In this document: piece by piece, positions 35,036 through 44,959 of the stretch | How positions within the stretch are numbered: the first letter of the stretch is position 1 | Layout of the letters: every line of letters begins with the position of its first letter | Origin: Symsagittifera roscoffensis | Lineage: Eukaryota; Xenacoelomorpha; Acoela; Convolutidae | Length of the DNA stretch: 64,000 nucleotides | Assembly: GCF_963678635.1 (NCBI RefSeq) | Contig: NC_087068.1 | Location: 16,807,872-16,871,871 of the forward strand | Direction: 5' to 3' | Notes under the pieces: generated by a model | Databases searched by the model: none | The model's input: only the letters and a program-made list of their open reading frames with translations | Told to the model about the DNA's origin: nothing | Position numbers and translations under genes: made by a program

Positions 35036-36109
35036 ATGGCTACTCAAACACACTGCCTTATTTGTAAAAACAGCTTGCGAGGCGGAGGTGTTTAGTGCTT
35101 CACATGCCCAGGCTACATGCATGTAAAATGCAGCGGCCTAGCCCGCCGCAGTGATCACTATGACGATTTCAGTTGTCATCGCTGCACCTCCCAATTTCAT
35201 TCAGCTAACGATAAGCATGAATGCAATCCCCCAACCCTAGCTACAACCACGCTACCCCAAATGCACCCTCACCCTTCCACTGCCCCACACTCACAAAACT
35301 CAGGAGAGTCTTCCACTATAGAACCTAGAACAATACAAGACCCATAGTCAAACCCCTGTCCAGAACTCATAGAAACCACCAGGCAAATATACACCGAAGT
35401 GGTCCACTGGAAACCGGTCTTTATGATCTTGTCAAAAAATAAAGTTGGTTATAACTTCATTGAAACCCTCAATAGAACTTTGAACAGCCTAATAGAAAAC
35501 AACGAAAATACCTTCGCAATGCACGCAGCAATGATTTTTCCACACTTACTACTGTGCAAAACAAAGTCCGAAAATGATGGATCTTTATCCAAAACAAAAG
35601 CAAGACGACTTAAGCAATGGCAAGACGGAGACCTGGATGGACTATATAACGAAGGGAAGGCGCTGCAAATGCGCTTGTTGAAAGGAAGTAGAAGAAAAGC
35701 TGAAACTGAAGCACAACAGTTCAACAAACTAATGAATACTGTAAAAATATCAAGCGCAATTGCAAAACTAACAGACACATCCAAAGGCGTTCTTTCGCTC
35801 GACGAGATCGTCAAAGGTAAGACAGTAGACCAGACTCTCATAGAGAAGCACCCACCATCTAAACCAATTGATGAGAACTATATTACACCAGTCTCAAACG
35901 AAACAATTCCTTTCCATCCATCGATATTTGATCAGATAAACGGTCAACATATCAAGAAGGCAGCCATGAGAACGCACGGATCGCATGGACCATCTGGCCT
36001 CCATGCAAATGAATGGAGACGTATTTCAACACACTTCGGGCAACAATCAGTTGAGATTTCAAAACAATTGCTAAAATTGCCAAAAAAAAATTGGCCACCG
36101 AAGAACTAA
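35036..36109 (+). pseudogene. Element B: PHD-like finger and N-terminal part of the RT protein, with in-frame stops
   Basis: From the ATG at 35036 the frame encodes CLIC, then TAG at 35093, then CFTC...HVKC and CHRC: a PHD-type finger interrupted by one stop at a position often held by Trp in PHD fingers. A Ser/Thr/Pro/His-rich linker follows, then a second TAG (35345-35347), then a helical basic region (35399-36109). The frame is lost at an A9 run near 36080, where the RT continues in another frame. The conserved HGPSGL motif before the RT is present near 35985. Confidence 0.65.
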
Positions 36110-36120
36110 ATCCATAACTA

Positions 36121-37400
36121 ATGGAACCATATAACGCATGTAGATTAATACCCTTAGATAAGAATCCAGGAGTAAAACCCATAGGCATAGGAGAAGTTAA
36201 GCGTAGGATAATAGGGCGAACAATAACCAAACGCCTAAAAAACGAACTCATGTCGCTCGGTTCGAACTACCAACTCTGTATAGGACAAAAATGCGGCATT
36301 GAATATGCGATCCACACGCTAAGAGATCAACACAGCAAAACTTTGGCCGATGCTGTTTTACTGATAGATGCCGAAAACGCTTTCAACTCGCTGAACCGAA
36401 AGCTGGCATCGAAAATACCTACCCTTCTTTTTTAACAGCGATTAAGAACTCCTACTCCAATCCATCTAAACTGTTCCTTAACAAAAAAACCATCTACTCT
36501 CAAGAAGGGACAACCCAGGGGATCCACTAGCAATGGCCATGTACGGTCTAGCCATAATACCCCTCATAAAACTTTTATCAGTAGACGATGTAACCCAGAA
36601 ATGGTACGCAGACGACGGAAAGCAGTCGGTAAATAAAGCGAACCGTCCTCGATAAAATTGTATCACTGGGTAAATTTTTCGGCAACCACGTGAAAGCATC
36701 CAAATGCCAACTTATTGTCAAGGATGAAAAACCCGGTGAAGCTCAGAAAATCTTCGCAAATACAGGAATCACTATAAAGGCAGGAGCCCGAGTGCTTGGT
36801 TCAGTAATAGGAACAAAATCTGAATGTAAAAAGTTGCTCGAGTTTCAACAGAATGAGCAAATCAAAATTTTGAAAAAACTAACGAAAATCGCTAAAACCT
36901 CCCCCCAAAACGTTTATGCCTGCTTTATTAAAGGAGTTCAAGAAAAGCTTTCATTTCTTGCCAGGACAACGCCTATCACTATGGAAAACTTAGAAATATG
37001 TGAAAATATTATCAAAGAACAATTTTTACCTAGCCTAGCCGGTAAAGACACTTTAAACCCCCAGTTCTGTGAGATATCTTTTACCCCTTAAAATGGGCGG
37101 ACTTAACATCAAGCTGCCATCCGATCATGAAAGCTAACTAGAATGGTCTAAGGAAACATTACTAGTACTGGAATCTCAAGATCCTGTTACAGCAGTAACA
37201 CAGCAAGAACAAATATGTACGAAAATAAAAAAAATTGCTAACTAATAGAGCAAATCGAAAAAAAAAACAAACCTCGTTAACTCCTCAAATGAAACAGATA
37301 AATACGCAATCGACCTGGCCTCTGAAAAGGGAGCCTATAACTGGGTCAATGCTTTACCACTGAGCAGATACAACTTCAACCTGAATAAATCAGAATTCAG
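36121..37400 (+). pseudogene. Element B reverse transcriptase, frameshifted
   Basis: RT blocks read across three frames: PYNACRLIPLDKNPGV and IGRTITK (36121 onward), LLIDAENAFN (motif A, about 36360), a shift, then EGTTQGDPLAMAMYG (motif B, about 36505-36550) and KWYADDG (motif C, about 36600-36620). The thumb-like frame 36690-37091 follows. The catalytic Asp residues can all be found, but several shifts and stops prevent expression as one protein. Confidence 0.75.
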
Positions 37401-37437
37401 AGATGGTATTTAATTAAGATACGGATAGGAACCGACC

Positions 37438-37956
37438 AAAACCCCACTCACATGTGCATGTGGTGCTAATTTTAACTTGACACATGCGCTTCACTGTTCA
37501 AAGGGTGGTTACACACATATAAGACACAATGAAAATAGAGACACTTTCGCCAACCTCATGAACGAGGTTTGCCATGACATCGAGATTGAGCCGAAACTTC
37601 AGCCGTTGCAAGGCGAAAGCTTTGTCAACAATTCAACTACAACTGAAGATGAGGCACGACTTGACATTAAGGCAAAGGGAATCTGGGGTTCACGATTCAG
37701 CCGCGCTTTCTTTGATGTGAAAATTTTCAATCCCCATGCCAAAATATCGCGAAAACTGCATAAAGACGCATACAAATACCACGAAACGCTGAAGAACTCA
37801 AAATATCAGCAAAGAATTTTAAATGTAGAGCAGAGTAGCTTCTGCCCGCTAATTTACGGATGCACCGGTGGCGCTGCTCCAACAGCCACGCGGACGATGC
37901 AGCGATTAGCCGAAAAACTAAGTGAAAAAGACAAGAAAGCTATCCAGAATCTATAA
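37438..37956 (+). pseudogene. Element B C-terminal CCHC finger and restriction-like endonuclease
   Basis: CACGANFNLTHALHC fits C-x-C-x7-H-x4-C, followed by GGYTHIRHNENRD and then ARLDIKAK...AFFDVKIFNP, where two Asp residues 17 apart and the Lys of DVK fit a PD-(D/E)XK nuclease. This CCHC-RHN-PDDEXK order is that of the C-terminal nuclease of RLE-type non-LTR elements. The frame is open for about 170 residues and ends KAIQNL. An upstream stop at about 37412 separates it from the RT. Assignment is by motif only. Confidence 0.6.
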
Positions 37957-38950
37957 ACTACATAAGAACTAAAATAAGCTTCGCGCTCCTGAGGAGCTCT
38001 ATACTTTGTATAAAGGGGTGCAGATCGCTACGCAAAGTTCAATTTATCGACAACTCCATAAGCGCTATTGTAGAGGAAGGACGGCTAAGATAAATTAACA
38101 TTACGACGATGCATTTAATGCTGATTTATGCTGATATATATGCATTTTTATAACGCTGGTATGGCCCTATCCAGCTTGTGCACTTACCGTAACTAAACGG
38201 AAGAGCCCCTTTTGTAATTTAGGTTTTTTTTAACATCGCAACCTATAAAAAACCATTACCAAAAAAGACAAAACTCCTTAGGAATAAAATTATTGTGACT
38301 CATCTACACGATCCAGCTATTTAATCAAACGAATATGCAATGAATTAGTAGTATCACTTTAGAATTAATTGAGTTGCTGCAGCTGTCTAAAATGCAGTTC
38401 TCCTTCATTTTTCAAACTACAACAAAAATATTCACGCTTCAGTATCTTGCTACTTCTGGAAAACTACAAAGAATTTGTTATGAGCCTATACTTATTTAGA
38501 TCATATAAACCATCAATTAATAGAGCATTTAAATTTTATCCCTATTTTTTTAACTCACTAGTCCAAAACATGATGATATTCCTTTAAATCTTAGGCCTTG
38601 TTATTTTATTGTTCCGATCATTAAAAGTGGGGAGTAACTTTGTATTGCGGTGTTTTTATGGTTTTTTATGCAAAAACATCCACCACAAACAATCATCGAA
38701 ATAGGTGGAATAGAATATCATATTAATGTCTGTTGAATCTTTTTTCCAGTCATTTCTCGAAGAAACCTATCGTCCAATTTGCTTGTTTAACTATAACTAT
38801 CGAATATGCCTAATTTTTAGGCGTTCATTCAGCTCCTTTTATTACACCACGCACAAAAAAAACGACATTAATTTGAAAAAAAAATCATTTTTAAGTTTAA
38901 CTGAGAATATGGTCGAAAGATAACGCGCTACGTTCACAGCGGTTACGTAG
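37957..38950. other. Non-coding stretch
   Basis: The first 100-150 bases may be the 3' UTR of element B. The rest is AT-rich, and nothing recognisable was seen. Confidence 0.4.
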
Positions 38951-39150
38951 CAGTATTTAGACAACCGCGTATTCAGACACGTCAGTATTTAGACAAATAC
39001 TGTTTTAACCAATCAGAATCGAGACAAGGAAGGAATTAATAAATAATTTTTATTTATTTTGGATTTTTTATGTCTTATCTCGGTTCTGATTGGTTCATGC
39101 AGTATTTGTCTAAATACTGACGAGTATGAATACGCGGTTGTCTAAATACA
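38951..39150. mobile_element. Foldback MITE of 200 bp
   Basis: Two arms of about 75-80 bp are inverted copies of each other (38951-39028 and 39071-39150), with a short AT-rich loop. Outer ends read CAGTATTTAGACAACCGCG and, inverted, CTGTATTTAGACAACCGCG. Each arm holds two copies of CAGTATTTAGACAA, 31 bp apart. No convincing target-site duplication was found, so the superfamily is open. Confidence 0.8.
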
Positions 39151-40190
39151 GACCGCACTCCGTGCACAGCATTCGGCTAGGTACTACTTTACTTGTTTGG
39201 TCGCCTGACAAAACTAGTTAGATGATTGGTCCCGCCTATTTTCTAAACAGAAGAGCCAGCACGGGATTTCAACCTACTCCTTAGGGTTAGTTACCGGATT
39301 CGTACCCGCTAGACTAACTAGGCACGTTTCGACAGCAATATAGACAAATCAAAATGCTTACAGTTATAATTAGCCACGAACCGTACCTCGGTTTTTATTG
39401 GGGACCACAGCAATTTTGAGGCACCAAACAAGTAAACTAATACCACCGGCTATGCTTGATTCATTTCAGTTTCAATTTAGCATTGTGCAAACACTTCAGT
39501 TTGAAGTCAAGATTTTTTAAATTCGTCAGATAATTCGCTTTTTATCGGATTCTTTGAAAGTAAAAACAACGCAACAAAACTAAATTGTTCAATGATTACG
39601 CAGAGCCAATACAGAAACGTTAGTAGTTAAGCACTCAGAGCGGTAATAGATGGCCAAAAAGTTTTAGTAACCAAGCTACCAAAAATAGCCCAAAGACGCC
39701 GGCTAATCAGTAGTTCATTACAGAGTATGACTAGTTGATGGCGAGGAAAGGGTCAATCCATCTCTTAAGGATTTAGTATAAACTATCACTAAACAAGCTC
39801 TGATTATGGTTTTTAGCCCCATTTTTAGTCAATACCACGTTGCCTGGGGATCCGAGACCTAGCTGTGTTTATTATTTGCATTAAAACGAAAGCTAAGTAA
39901 AATTCATTCAGCTGATGGCCTAAAAGTCGTAAACGTTGCCCTTCAAACAAACGTAAAATCAACTGGCTACGTTGAGACGCTGGAAAACACGGAGATGCGT
40001 ATCTGACGTCAGTCAGTCGTAAATAGAGACTTTTTAGTTACTGGGCAACTTCGGTTACCATGATAATTTCTGACCAAAAAAATGATCGCTGATTTTGATC
40101 CGGAGAACATACTGCAATCGAGCTAAAAAAAAATTCGAAACGCAAATCTGTGTTTGAAAATTGAACAATGCGTAAGCGAGTTCTAGTAAC
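39151..40190. other. Non-coding stretch with a tRNA-like sequence
   Basis: No gene seen. It contains the tRNA-like stretch at 39245-39325 (minus). The right end probably includes the start of element C. Confidence 0.4.
39245..39325 (-). repeat. tRNA-derived sequence, possible SINE head
   Basis: Minus strand: TAGTTAGTCTAGCGGGTACGA resembles the D-arm/A-box of a tRNA (GTCTAG followed by G and TATGA occurs in tRNA-Pro), and AGGTTGAAATCCCG about 30 bp later fits the B-box. The acceptor stem and anticodon stem do not pair properly. Best read as a tRNA-derived SINE or tRNA pseudogene. Confidence 0.4.
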
Positions 40191-40905
40191 TTGCAATTAG
40201 TTGTTCGTGATAGGCAGGATGCACGAACATTCACCGCGGCCCCGTTGAAAGGTGAGCGACTCGATAAGGAAAATAGGGAAGGCAACTGTATGATTGTTTG
40301 GTCTCTAGAAAAAGAAAGTGGGAACAATAGGCAAAGTACAACTCACACCACTTGTCCACAAAAAAACTCAAGATTAAAAATGAAGCGAGCATCAATGATC
40401 AACAAAATAAACATTCTAATTAGGAACCTGAGGAACCATTGATTATGACCATGAGTTAAGGTTCAGTGGTATACCTGAATATAAGGATGCGGAAAATGAA
40501 AGTACAGGAGGATTGATCGTTCAAAAGTTTTTGAGCATGATGAAAAACTGATACGAAGTGCCTTTGAAAATTTGGGATTAAACTCAAATGAAATTTCATC
40601 TTTTCGGCAACTCGGAAAACTCGAACTTGGGAAAACACGACTCAGGCAGATCCTTGTAAAGTTTCGTGACGTTTATACAGCAGAAAAAAATATTCGCACG
40701 CGCCCCAATTTATGAACCGGAGTATATGGGAAACAAATACTCGATTGTTATTTCGAAATCTTTAAATAAAGAAGAGCAGAAAAAACAGCAATCATTATTA
40801 AAAAAACGCAGAGAGCTACTTAACGAAGGAACAGCGTACACTGATATCAACATACGAAAAGGCGTTTCATACTTGAAAAACAGGCCAGTTGACATTTCCA
40901 ACTGA
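40191..40905 (+). pseudogene. Element C ORF1 remnant
   Basis: Broken frames resemble ORF1 of element A: RFSGIPEYKDAENE against RVRGIKESDDRD, and near the end KSLNKEEQKKQQSLLKKRR and INIRKGVSYL against ALQKRRELINEEIDKKDLRI. It is the RRM/C-terminal part of a CR1/L1-type chaperone. A stop and frame changes lie at about 40550-40690. No PHD finger was found upstream. Confidence 0.5.
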
Positions 40906-40920
40906 CTAAAGGATTCAAAA

Positions 40921-41359
40921 TTCGAAACTTCAGCTCTGTTTTACAATATCCGGAGTTTGTTTAAAATATCAAGACGTCAAGAATTCTCAAAATTATAAAT
41001 AGCAAATCCATATGATTTTGTTTGCATAGCAGAGACTTGGTTAAAAAATAAACAAACGGATTCAGAGCTGTTGTTACCAGAATACCAATGTTTTCGCTTT
41101 AATCGTAAATCGCCATTGAAAACTACAGCCCATGGTGATACCATGATATGCGTTAAATCAATCTTTAACTCCGAACAAACCTTTTTCGATTTTGAGAAAA
41201 ACGGTTCTGCAGTTGCTTGTTACGTTAATATCAATCAGAAGAAAATTTTGATTGTATGTTGCTATAACCCTCCTGCAAATAGTAAATATGCGTATACAAG
41301 TGAAGACCTAACAAGACTTTACAATAATATAAATCAGCTAACAAGAAATTGCTGTGCCA
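40921..41359 (+). pseudogene. Element C endonuclease, left half
   Basis: FNIRSL, then FVCIAETWL (catalytic Glu), then VCCYNPPANS and LYNNINQLTRNCCA mark the first half of an APE endonuclease. The frame breaks off at 41359, inside the domain, where the 19-kb insertion starts. The continuation (IIIHGDINFSTINW) is found at 60508 onward. One stop lies in the early part. Confidence 0.75.
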
Positions 41360-41427
41360 GTCGGTCAGATCTGGAATTTTGACCTTGAGGAGCACAAAAA
41401 TACGTGGTTTGGGAATGAAGTTTTTTT
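41360..41427 (+). repeat. LTR fragment at the left edge of the insertion
   Basis: GTCGGTCAGATCTGGAATTT and what follows to GAATGAAGTTT matches the interior of the LTRs (about 42056-42118 and 60060-60124) with a few substitutions. It starts directly after TGCCA. This is not the LTR's own 5' end, so the left side of the insertion has been rearranged. Confidence 0.75.
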
Positions 41428-41885
41428 TTTCAAAAATTCGAATGGAGCCTATCATGCTCAGTTTTCTCGCGACAACTGAAAACGTAAAATAAAAGAGCAG
41501 AACAACCGAATTACAATTGCGGGAAAGTTGTCAAATATACTCAGTGGGAAATTGCTATTCGCAATTTCCATCGTAGAAAACTAGAGTAGAGCTGTCCTAT
41601 CCGATATAGGAGACTGAACAAATACAAGAGCAGAGCAAGAATCAACTGGACCAGTGTGAACCTTCAACGGAAAGGCAGACAAGTGAAGTCTCCCAATGGT
41701 CCAGATCCAAAACTACTTTCTTGAATTAAAACTTATTTCCCTTGATTGGAACTCATCGTTAGAAAATTTCTTGAGTTATATTCGATTATATTTATGCTAG
41801 AGTCATTTATTAGTGAAGGTACTCTGTTTCTCAAGCGTGCTGCTATGTAAGTACCAAATTTAGTTTTCTCGAGCGCATTTTATAA
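41428..41885. other. Unassigned sequence between LTR fragment and 5' LTR
   Basis: No similarity to the LTRs or to other parts of the window and no coding potential. It belongs to the inserted block because element C resumes only at 60504. Confidence 0.4.
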
Positions 41886-42489
41886 TTTTACATGGTTGTG
41901 AATTTTGGGGTGTAGCTAAACTTAAGTCTGCTGCAAACTTCTGTAAATGACCACTGGCACTGTATCTTGAGTAACACTCGGGTTTCTGGGGATTCACTGA
42001 CAGTCGGCAGCACGCGATGAGGACATCGATCTTGAGTCCGGGGAGTATCTGCCAGTCGGTCATATCTGGAAGTTTGACCTTGAGGAGCACGAAAATACGT
42101 GGTTTTGGAATGAAGTTTGTATAATAAGTATGTTGAGGTAAGGCGAGTTTTAGGTTGATCCAGCTGAAATGGATCAAAGTTCCACTGTCCAATAAAAAGT
42201 AACCTTACGGATTGTTCTGACCCTATTTTTAACGGCGTTCGTGTATTTTGGGTATTTTGAGACCTAAGTATGGGGACGTGCTTATTTTCTAGAGTGGGGG
42301 GAGGGGGCATTTTGGTAGTGGCCTTTAAGCTGTACCGGGTTCTAGTCTCATGTCGCAAGAAACCGAATTGGCTCCGACCGTTTTTGAGGTAGAAAAACAC
42401 ACGAGATAGTGTCCCTGACTCTTGAGCCAATGGTTATAGGGCCTATTTTTCTTAAGCCTCAAATGTGACCGAAGTAGGCGACTGTTACA
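41886..42489 (+). repeat. 5' LTR
   Basis: About 604 bp, nearly identical to 59893-60503 with scattered substitutions, small indels and a length difference in a G run. It starts TTTTACATGGTTGTG and ends CTGTTACA. The exact first base is uncertain. A TATAATAA-like box (about 42120) and AATAAA (42191-42196) fit a U3/R layout. Overall identity is high, so the insertion is fairly recent. Confidence 0.9.
42119..42196 (+). promoter_or_regulatory. Predicted LTR promoter and polyadenylation signal
   Basis: TATAATAA at about 42120 is followed 70 bases later by AATAAA (42191). The 3' LTR has TATATAATAA at about 60125 and AATAAA at 60198, so both elements are conserved. The positions suit transcription start and poly(A) addition within the LTR. 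Confidence 0.4.
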
Positions 42490-42991
42490 TAGTGTTTTTA
42501 TGGCGCTCCTGGGTGTTTTTACGACATCAAGACTACGGAGTCGAACCCACTTGACACAGCTCCGGGCTACATGCCCATTCTAGACTACCGATGGTACGGT
42601 TCAGCGGGAACGTGTAAACCTTCCGGTTGTACCGTGGTAGCTTTTTAAGAAAACTTGAGAAAACTTCCTGGTACGCTCTCCGAACGAGGCTTAGCTAACC
42701 GAGTAAGGGGGGGGGGGTAACTAGGGGACAAAAACACGAGCAAAAAGACAAAAAGCTAAACAAAAACAAGAAAAAAGTTTTAAAAAGGAACAGAAACCAT
42801 AAAACAAAAATGACAGTGACTTTGATACCAGGTTAGTTGGATCAAACCTTTATATTAATTAAATAGTATACCCATACTGTTTTATAAGACCGATCGTTTC
42901 GATCAATCTAGCAATCTAAACCAGTGACTTCAATAAGGTGCCCAAGTGAGGGGCGTTGTTAAGGGTTTTCAGATAGCTTACAACCTAGACG

Positions 42992-43198
42992 GACTACTAG
43001 GAGATTTGACTGGAAGAGGTGACCGGCCGAGTGGGAAAGTGGTTCACAAGAACAGAGCTGGACCACTAGGAGACTTGACTGGAAGAGGTGACCAGCCGAG
43101 TGGAAAAGTGGTTCACTAGGACTGAGCTGAACCGCTATGAGACTTGACTGGAAGAGGTGACCAGCCAAGTGGGAGGGAGGTGCTGGTGTCAAGTGCAG
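42992..43198 (+). repeat. Three tandem repeats of 69 bp
   Basis: GAYYRCTAKGAGAYTTGACT starts at 42992, 43061 and 43130. Each is followed by GGAAGAGGTGACC and GTGG. 69 is a multiple of 3, so minus-strand translation gives a repeated peptide, but nothing suggests it is expressed. Confidence 0.88.
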
Positions 43199-43437
43199 TG
43201 CACGTCAAGGGGACAACCAGCACGGGATCGCAGCAACAAGAGGAGGACGCACAGGGGTGTTCTCAAGTTGGACAAACGGGTATCGTTAAAATCCACATTA
43301 CATTATAGGAAATAATTGTAAAATTGGATAAGCGGAGCCCCATTGTTTTGAGGAAGTTTTTACACAAGCAGGCCTGGAAACAGGTCTACGGTTTTCTCTC
43401 GAGAGGTTTAGCACCCGGCGCTTATGGGATTTTTCGG

Positions 43438-43500
43438 CTTAAGAGGGGGGCTAAAGAGGGGGGAGGTTAGAAGGGGGGCTGGTTAGGTTAAAGGTTGGTG
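43438..43500 (+). repeat. G-rich tract, quadruplex-capable
   Basis: Several runs of 4-6 G separated by short A/T-containing spacers (AGAGGGGGGCTAAAGAGGGG and on). It could form a G-quadruplex in RNA or DNA; function unknown. Confidence 0.45.
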
Positions 43501-44088
43501 GTTGTAAAGTGTAAAAAGGGGAGACACATTAGAGTAACTAATTGTTCGGCATCGTCGATTTAGTTACATTAGATACATACACGCGTTGGTTATAAGAAGC
43601 GGATATCCAAATTTAACATCGAGTTAAGGTAGGTACCCTGGTCGGATCGGTAGGGGGGAACGGACATAGACAGTTTTTGTGATACCCCATAAGATCGCTA
43701 GCAGGGGGGAGGAAAACGCGTGGCAATCGGGTACCATACATTTTTTTGGACAAAGGTTGACATCTGTCAGCTTTGAATTTTAGGTGGGTTCATCTCTCTG
43801 TTTTTGTAATTTTTCCTGTTTAAATTTTTACGTTTTGGTGAAAATTTGTTGTTGGTATTTGAACGACTAGGTGATCACAAGATACCTGCGAAGAAGTAGG
43901 GGTTTCAAATAGCCTGAAACAACGAAAGGGAGATAAATACAGGTGGGTTAGTATTTGGATTTTGGCCATTAAGATAGGGATTTTGGGAAAATGTTTACTA
44001 TGAGCTCAAGTGGTGGTACACGGTACAGTGGTTCAAGAGTCCCCACAACGAAGAAGAAGAAATCGTACTATCCAGACACTTAGTGACA

Positions 44089-44670
44089 AGTCTTGGGACA
44101 GTACCGAAGAAGCCTTGGGACATTGCAGTCTGGGGACGGTCTTGGAGCAGTACAGTCTTGGGACAGTCTTGGGACAGTCTTGGGAGAGTGGTCTTGGGAC
44201 AGTGGTCTTAGGACAGTGGTCTTGGGACAGTGGTCTTGGGACACTGGTCTTGGGACAGTGGTCTTGGGACAGTGGTCTTGGGACAGTGGTCTTGGGACAC
44301 TGGTCTTGGGACAGTGGTCTTGGGACAGTGGTCTTGGGACACTGGTCTTGGGACAATCGTCTTGGGACAGTAGTCTTGGGACAGTAGTCTTGGGACACTA
44401 GTCTTGGGACAGTAGTCTTGGGACACTAGTCTTGGGACAGTCGTCTTGGGACAGTAGTCTTGGGACAGTAGTCTTAGGGCAAGGGTCTTGGGACAGTAGT
44501 CTTGGGACAGTGGTCTTGGGACACTAGTCTTGGGACAGTAGTCTTAGGGCAAGGGTCTTGGGACAGTAGTCTTGGGACAGTGGTCTTGGGACACTAGTCT
44601 TGGGACAGTAGTCTTGGGACAGTCGTCTTAGGGCAAGGGTCTTGGGACAGTGGTCTTGGGCGGACACTAA
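44089..44670 (+). repeat. Minisatellite, 14-bp unit GTCTTGGGACAGTG, about 40 copies
   Basis: The array starts with degenerate copies (44089-44200), becomes regular, and ends with some GTCTTAGGGCAAGG variants that occur in a higher-order pattern. Because 14 is not a multiple of 3 and the unit lacks stops, long open frames appear on both strands; these are not genes. It sits within the leader of the LTR element, shortly before gag. Confidence 0.95.
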
Positions 44671-44959
44671 CAAGAAGTACTGGGACAGCACTGAATAGTT
44701 TTGGGACAGTAGAGAGAAAGCTTGGGACAGCACGAAGAAGTGGAGTGACGGTACTAAAGGGTCTTGAGACAGGTCGAATTAATTGAATCAAAAGCAATAG
44801 GACTAGTTAGAACACGATAGTGTTAGGATCACGAATTAGTAGACTTTTAACAAAATCTTAGAAGGAACAGTAAAGTAGTTTTTCTTTTTATTATTTTCTT
44901 TTAGAATAGGATTTTGTAAATACCAATATTGTAAATAGAATCAATTGTAAATAGAAATC

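Larger units (their letters stand above)
34215..37990 (+). mobile_element. Non-LTR retrotransposon, element B, broken; SGNH + PHD + RT + restriction-like nuclease
   Basis: Four modules follow in order on the plus strand: SGNH-like frame (34475-35011), PHD-like finger (35036-35200), RT (36121-37091) and a C-terminal region with a CCHC finger and PD-(D/E)XK-like residues (37440-37956). GC content rises at about 34215, taken as an approximate left end; the right end is uncertain. The RT with PYNACRLIPLDKNPGV and QGDPLAMAMY belongs to a family that is abundant in marine invertebrate genomes. The C-terminal nuclease would place it with RLE-type elements (R2/NeSL superclade) rather than with the APE-type element A. 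Confidence 0.65.
42490..44959 (+). other. Long leader between 5' LTR and gag
   Basis: About 2.5 kb with no convincing gene. It contains three 69-bp repeats (42992-43198), G-rich purine tracts (around 42708 and 43438-43500), and a 14-bp minisatellite (44089-44670). No primer-binding site could be matched directly after the LTR. AAG|GTAGGT at about 43630 would be an acceptable splice donor for a spliced subgenomic RNA. Confidence 0.5.

Noticed and set aside
42490-42560. Primer-binding site or tRNA fragment (GGTTCGACTCC on the minus strand at about 42535-42556)
   Set aside because: The T-loop-like string is about 40 bases too far from the LTR and the distance to a CCA end does not fit any tRNA acceptor. 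No PBS called.
44010-44797. Long open frames on both strands (WDSGLGTVVLGQ-type and SQDHCPKT-type peptides)
   Set aside because: They are translations of the 14-bp minisatellite, which lacks stops in all phases. No sign of selection for a protein.
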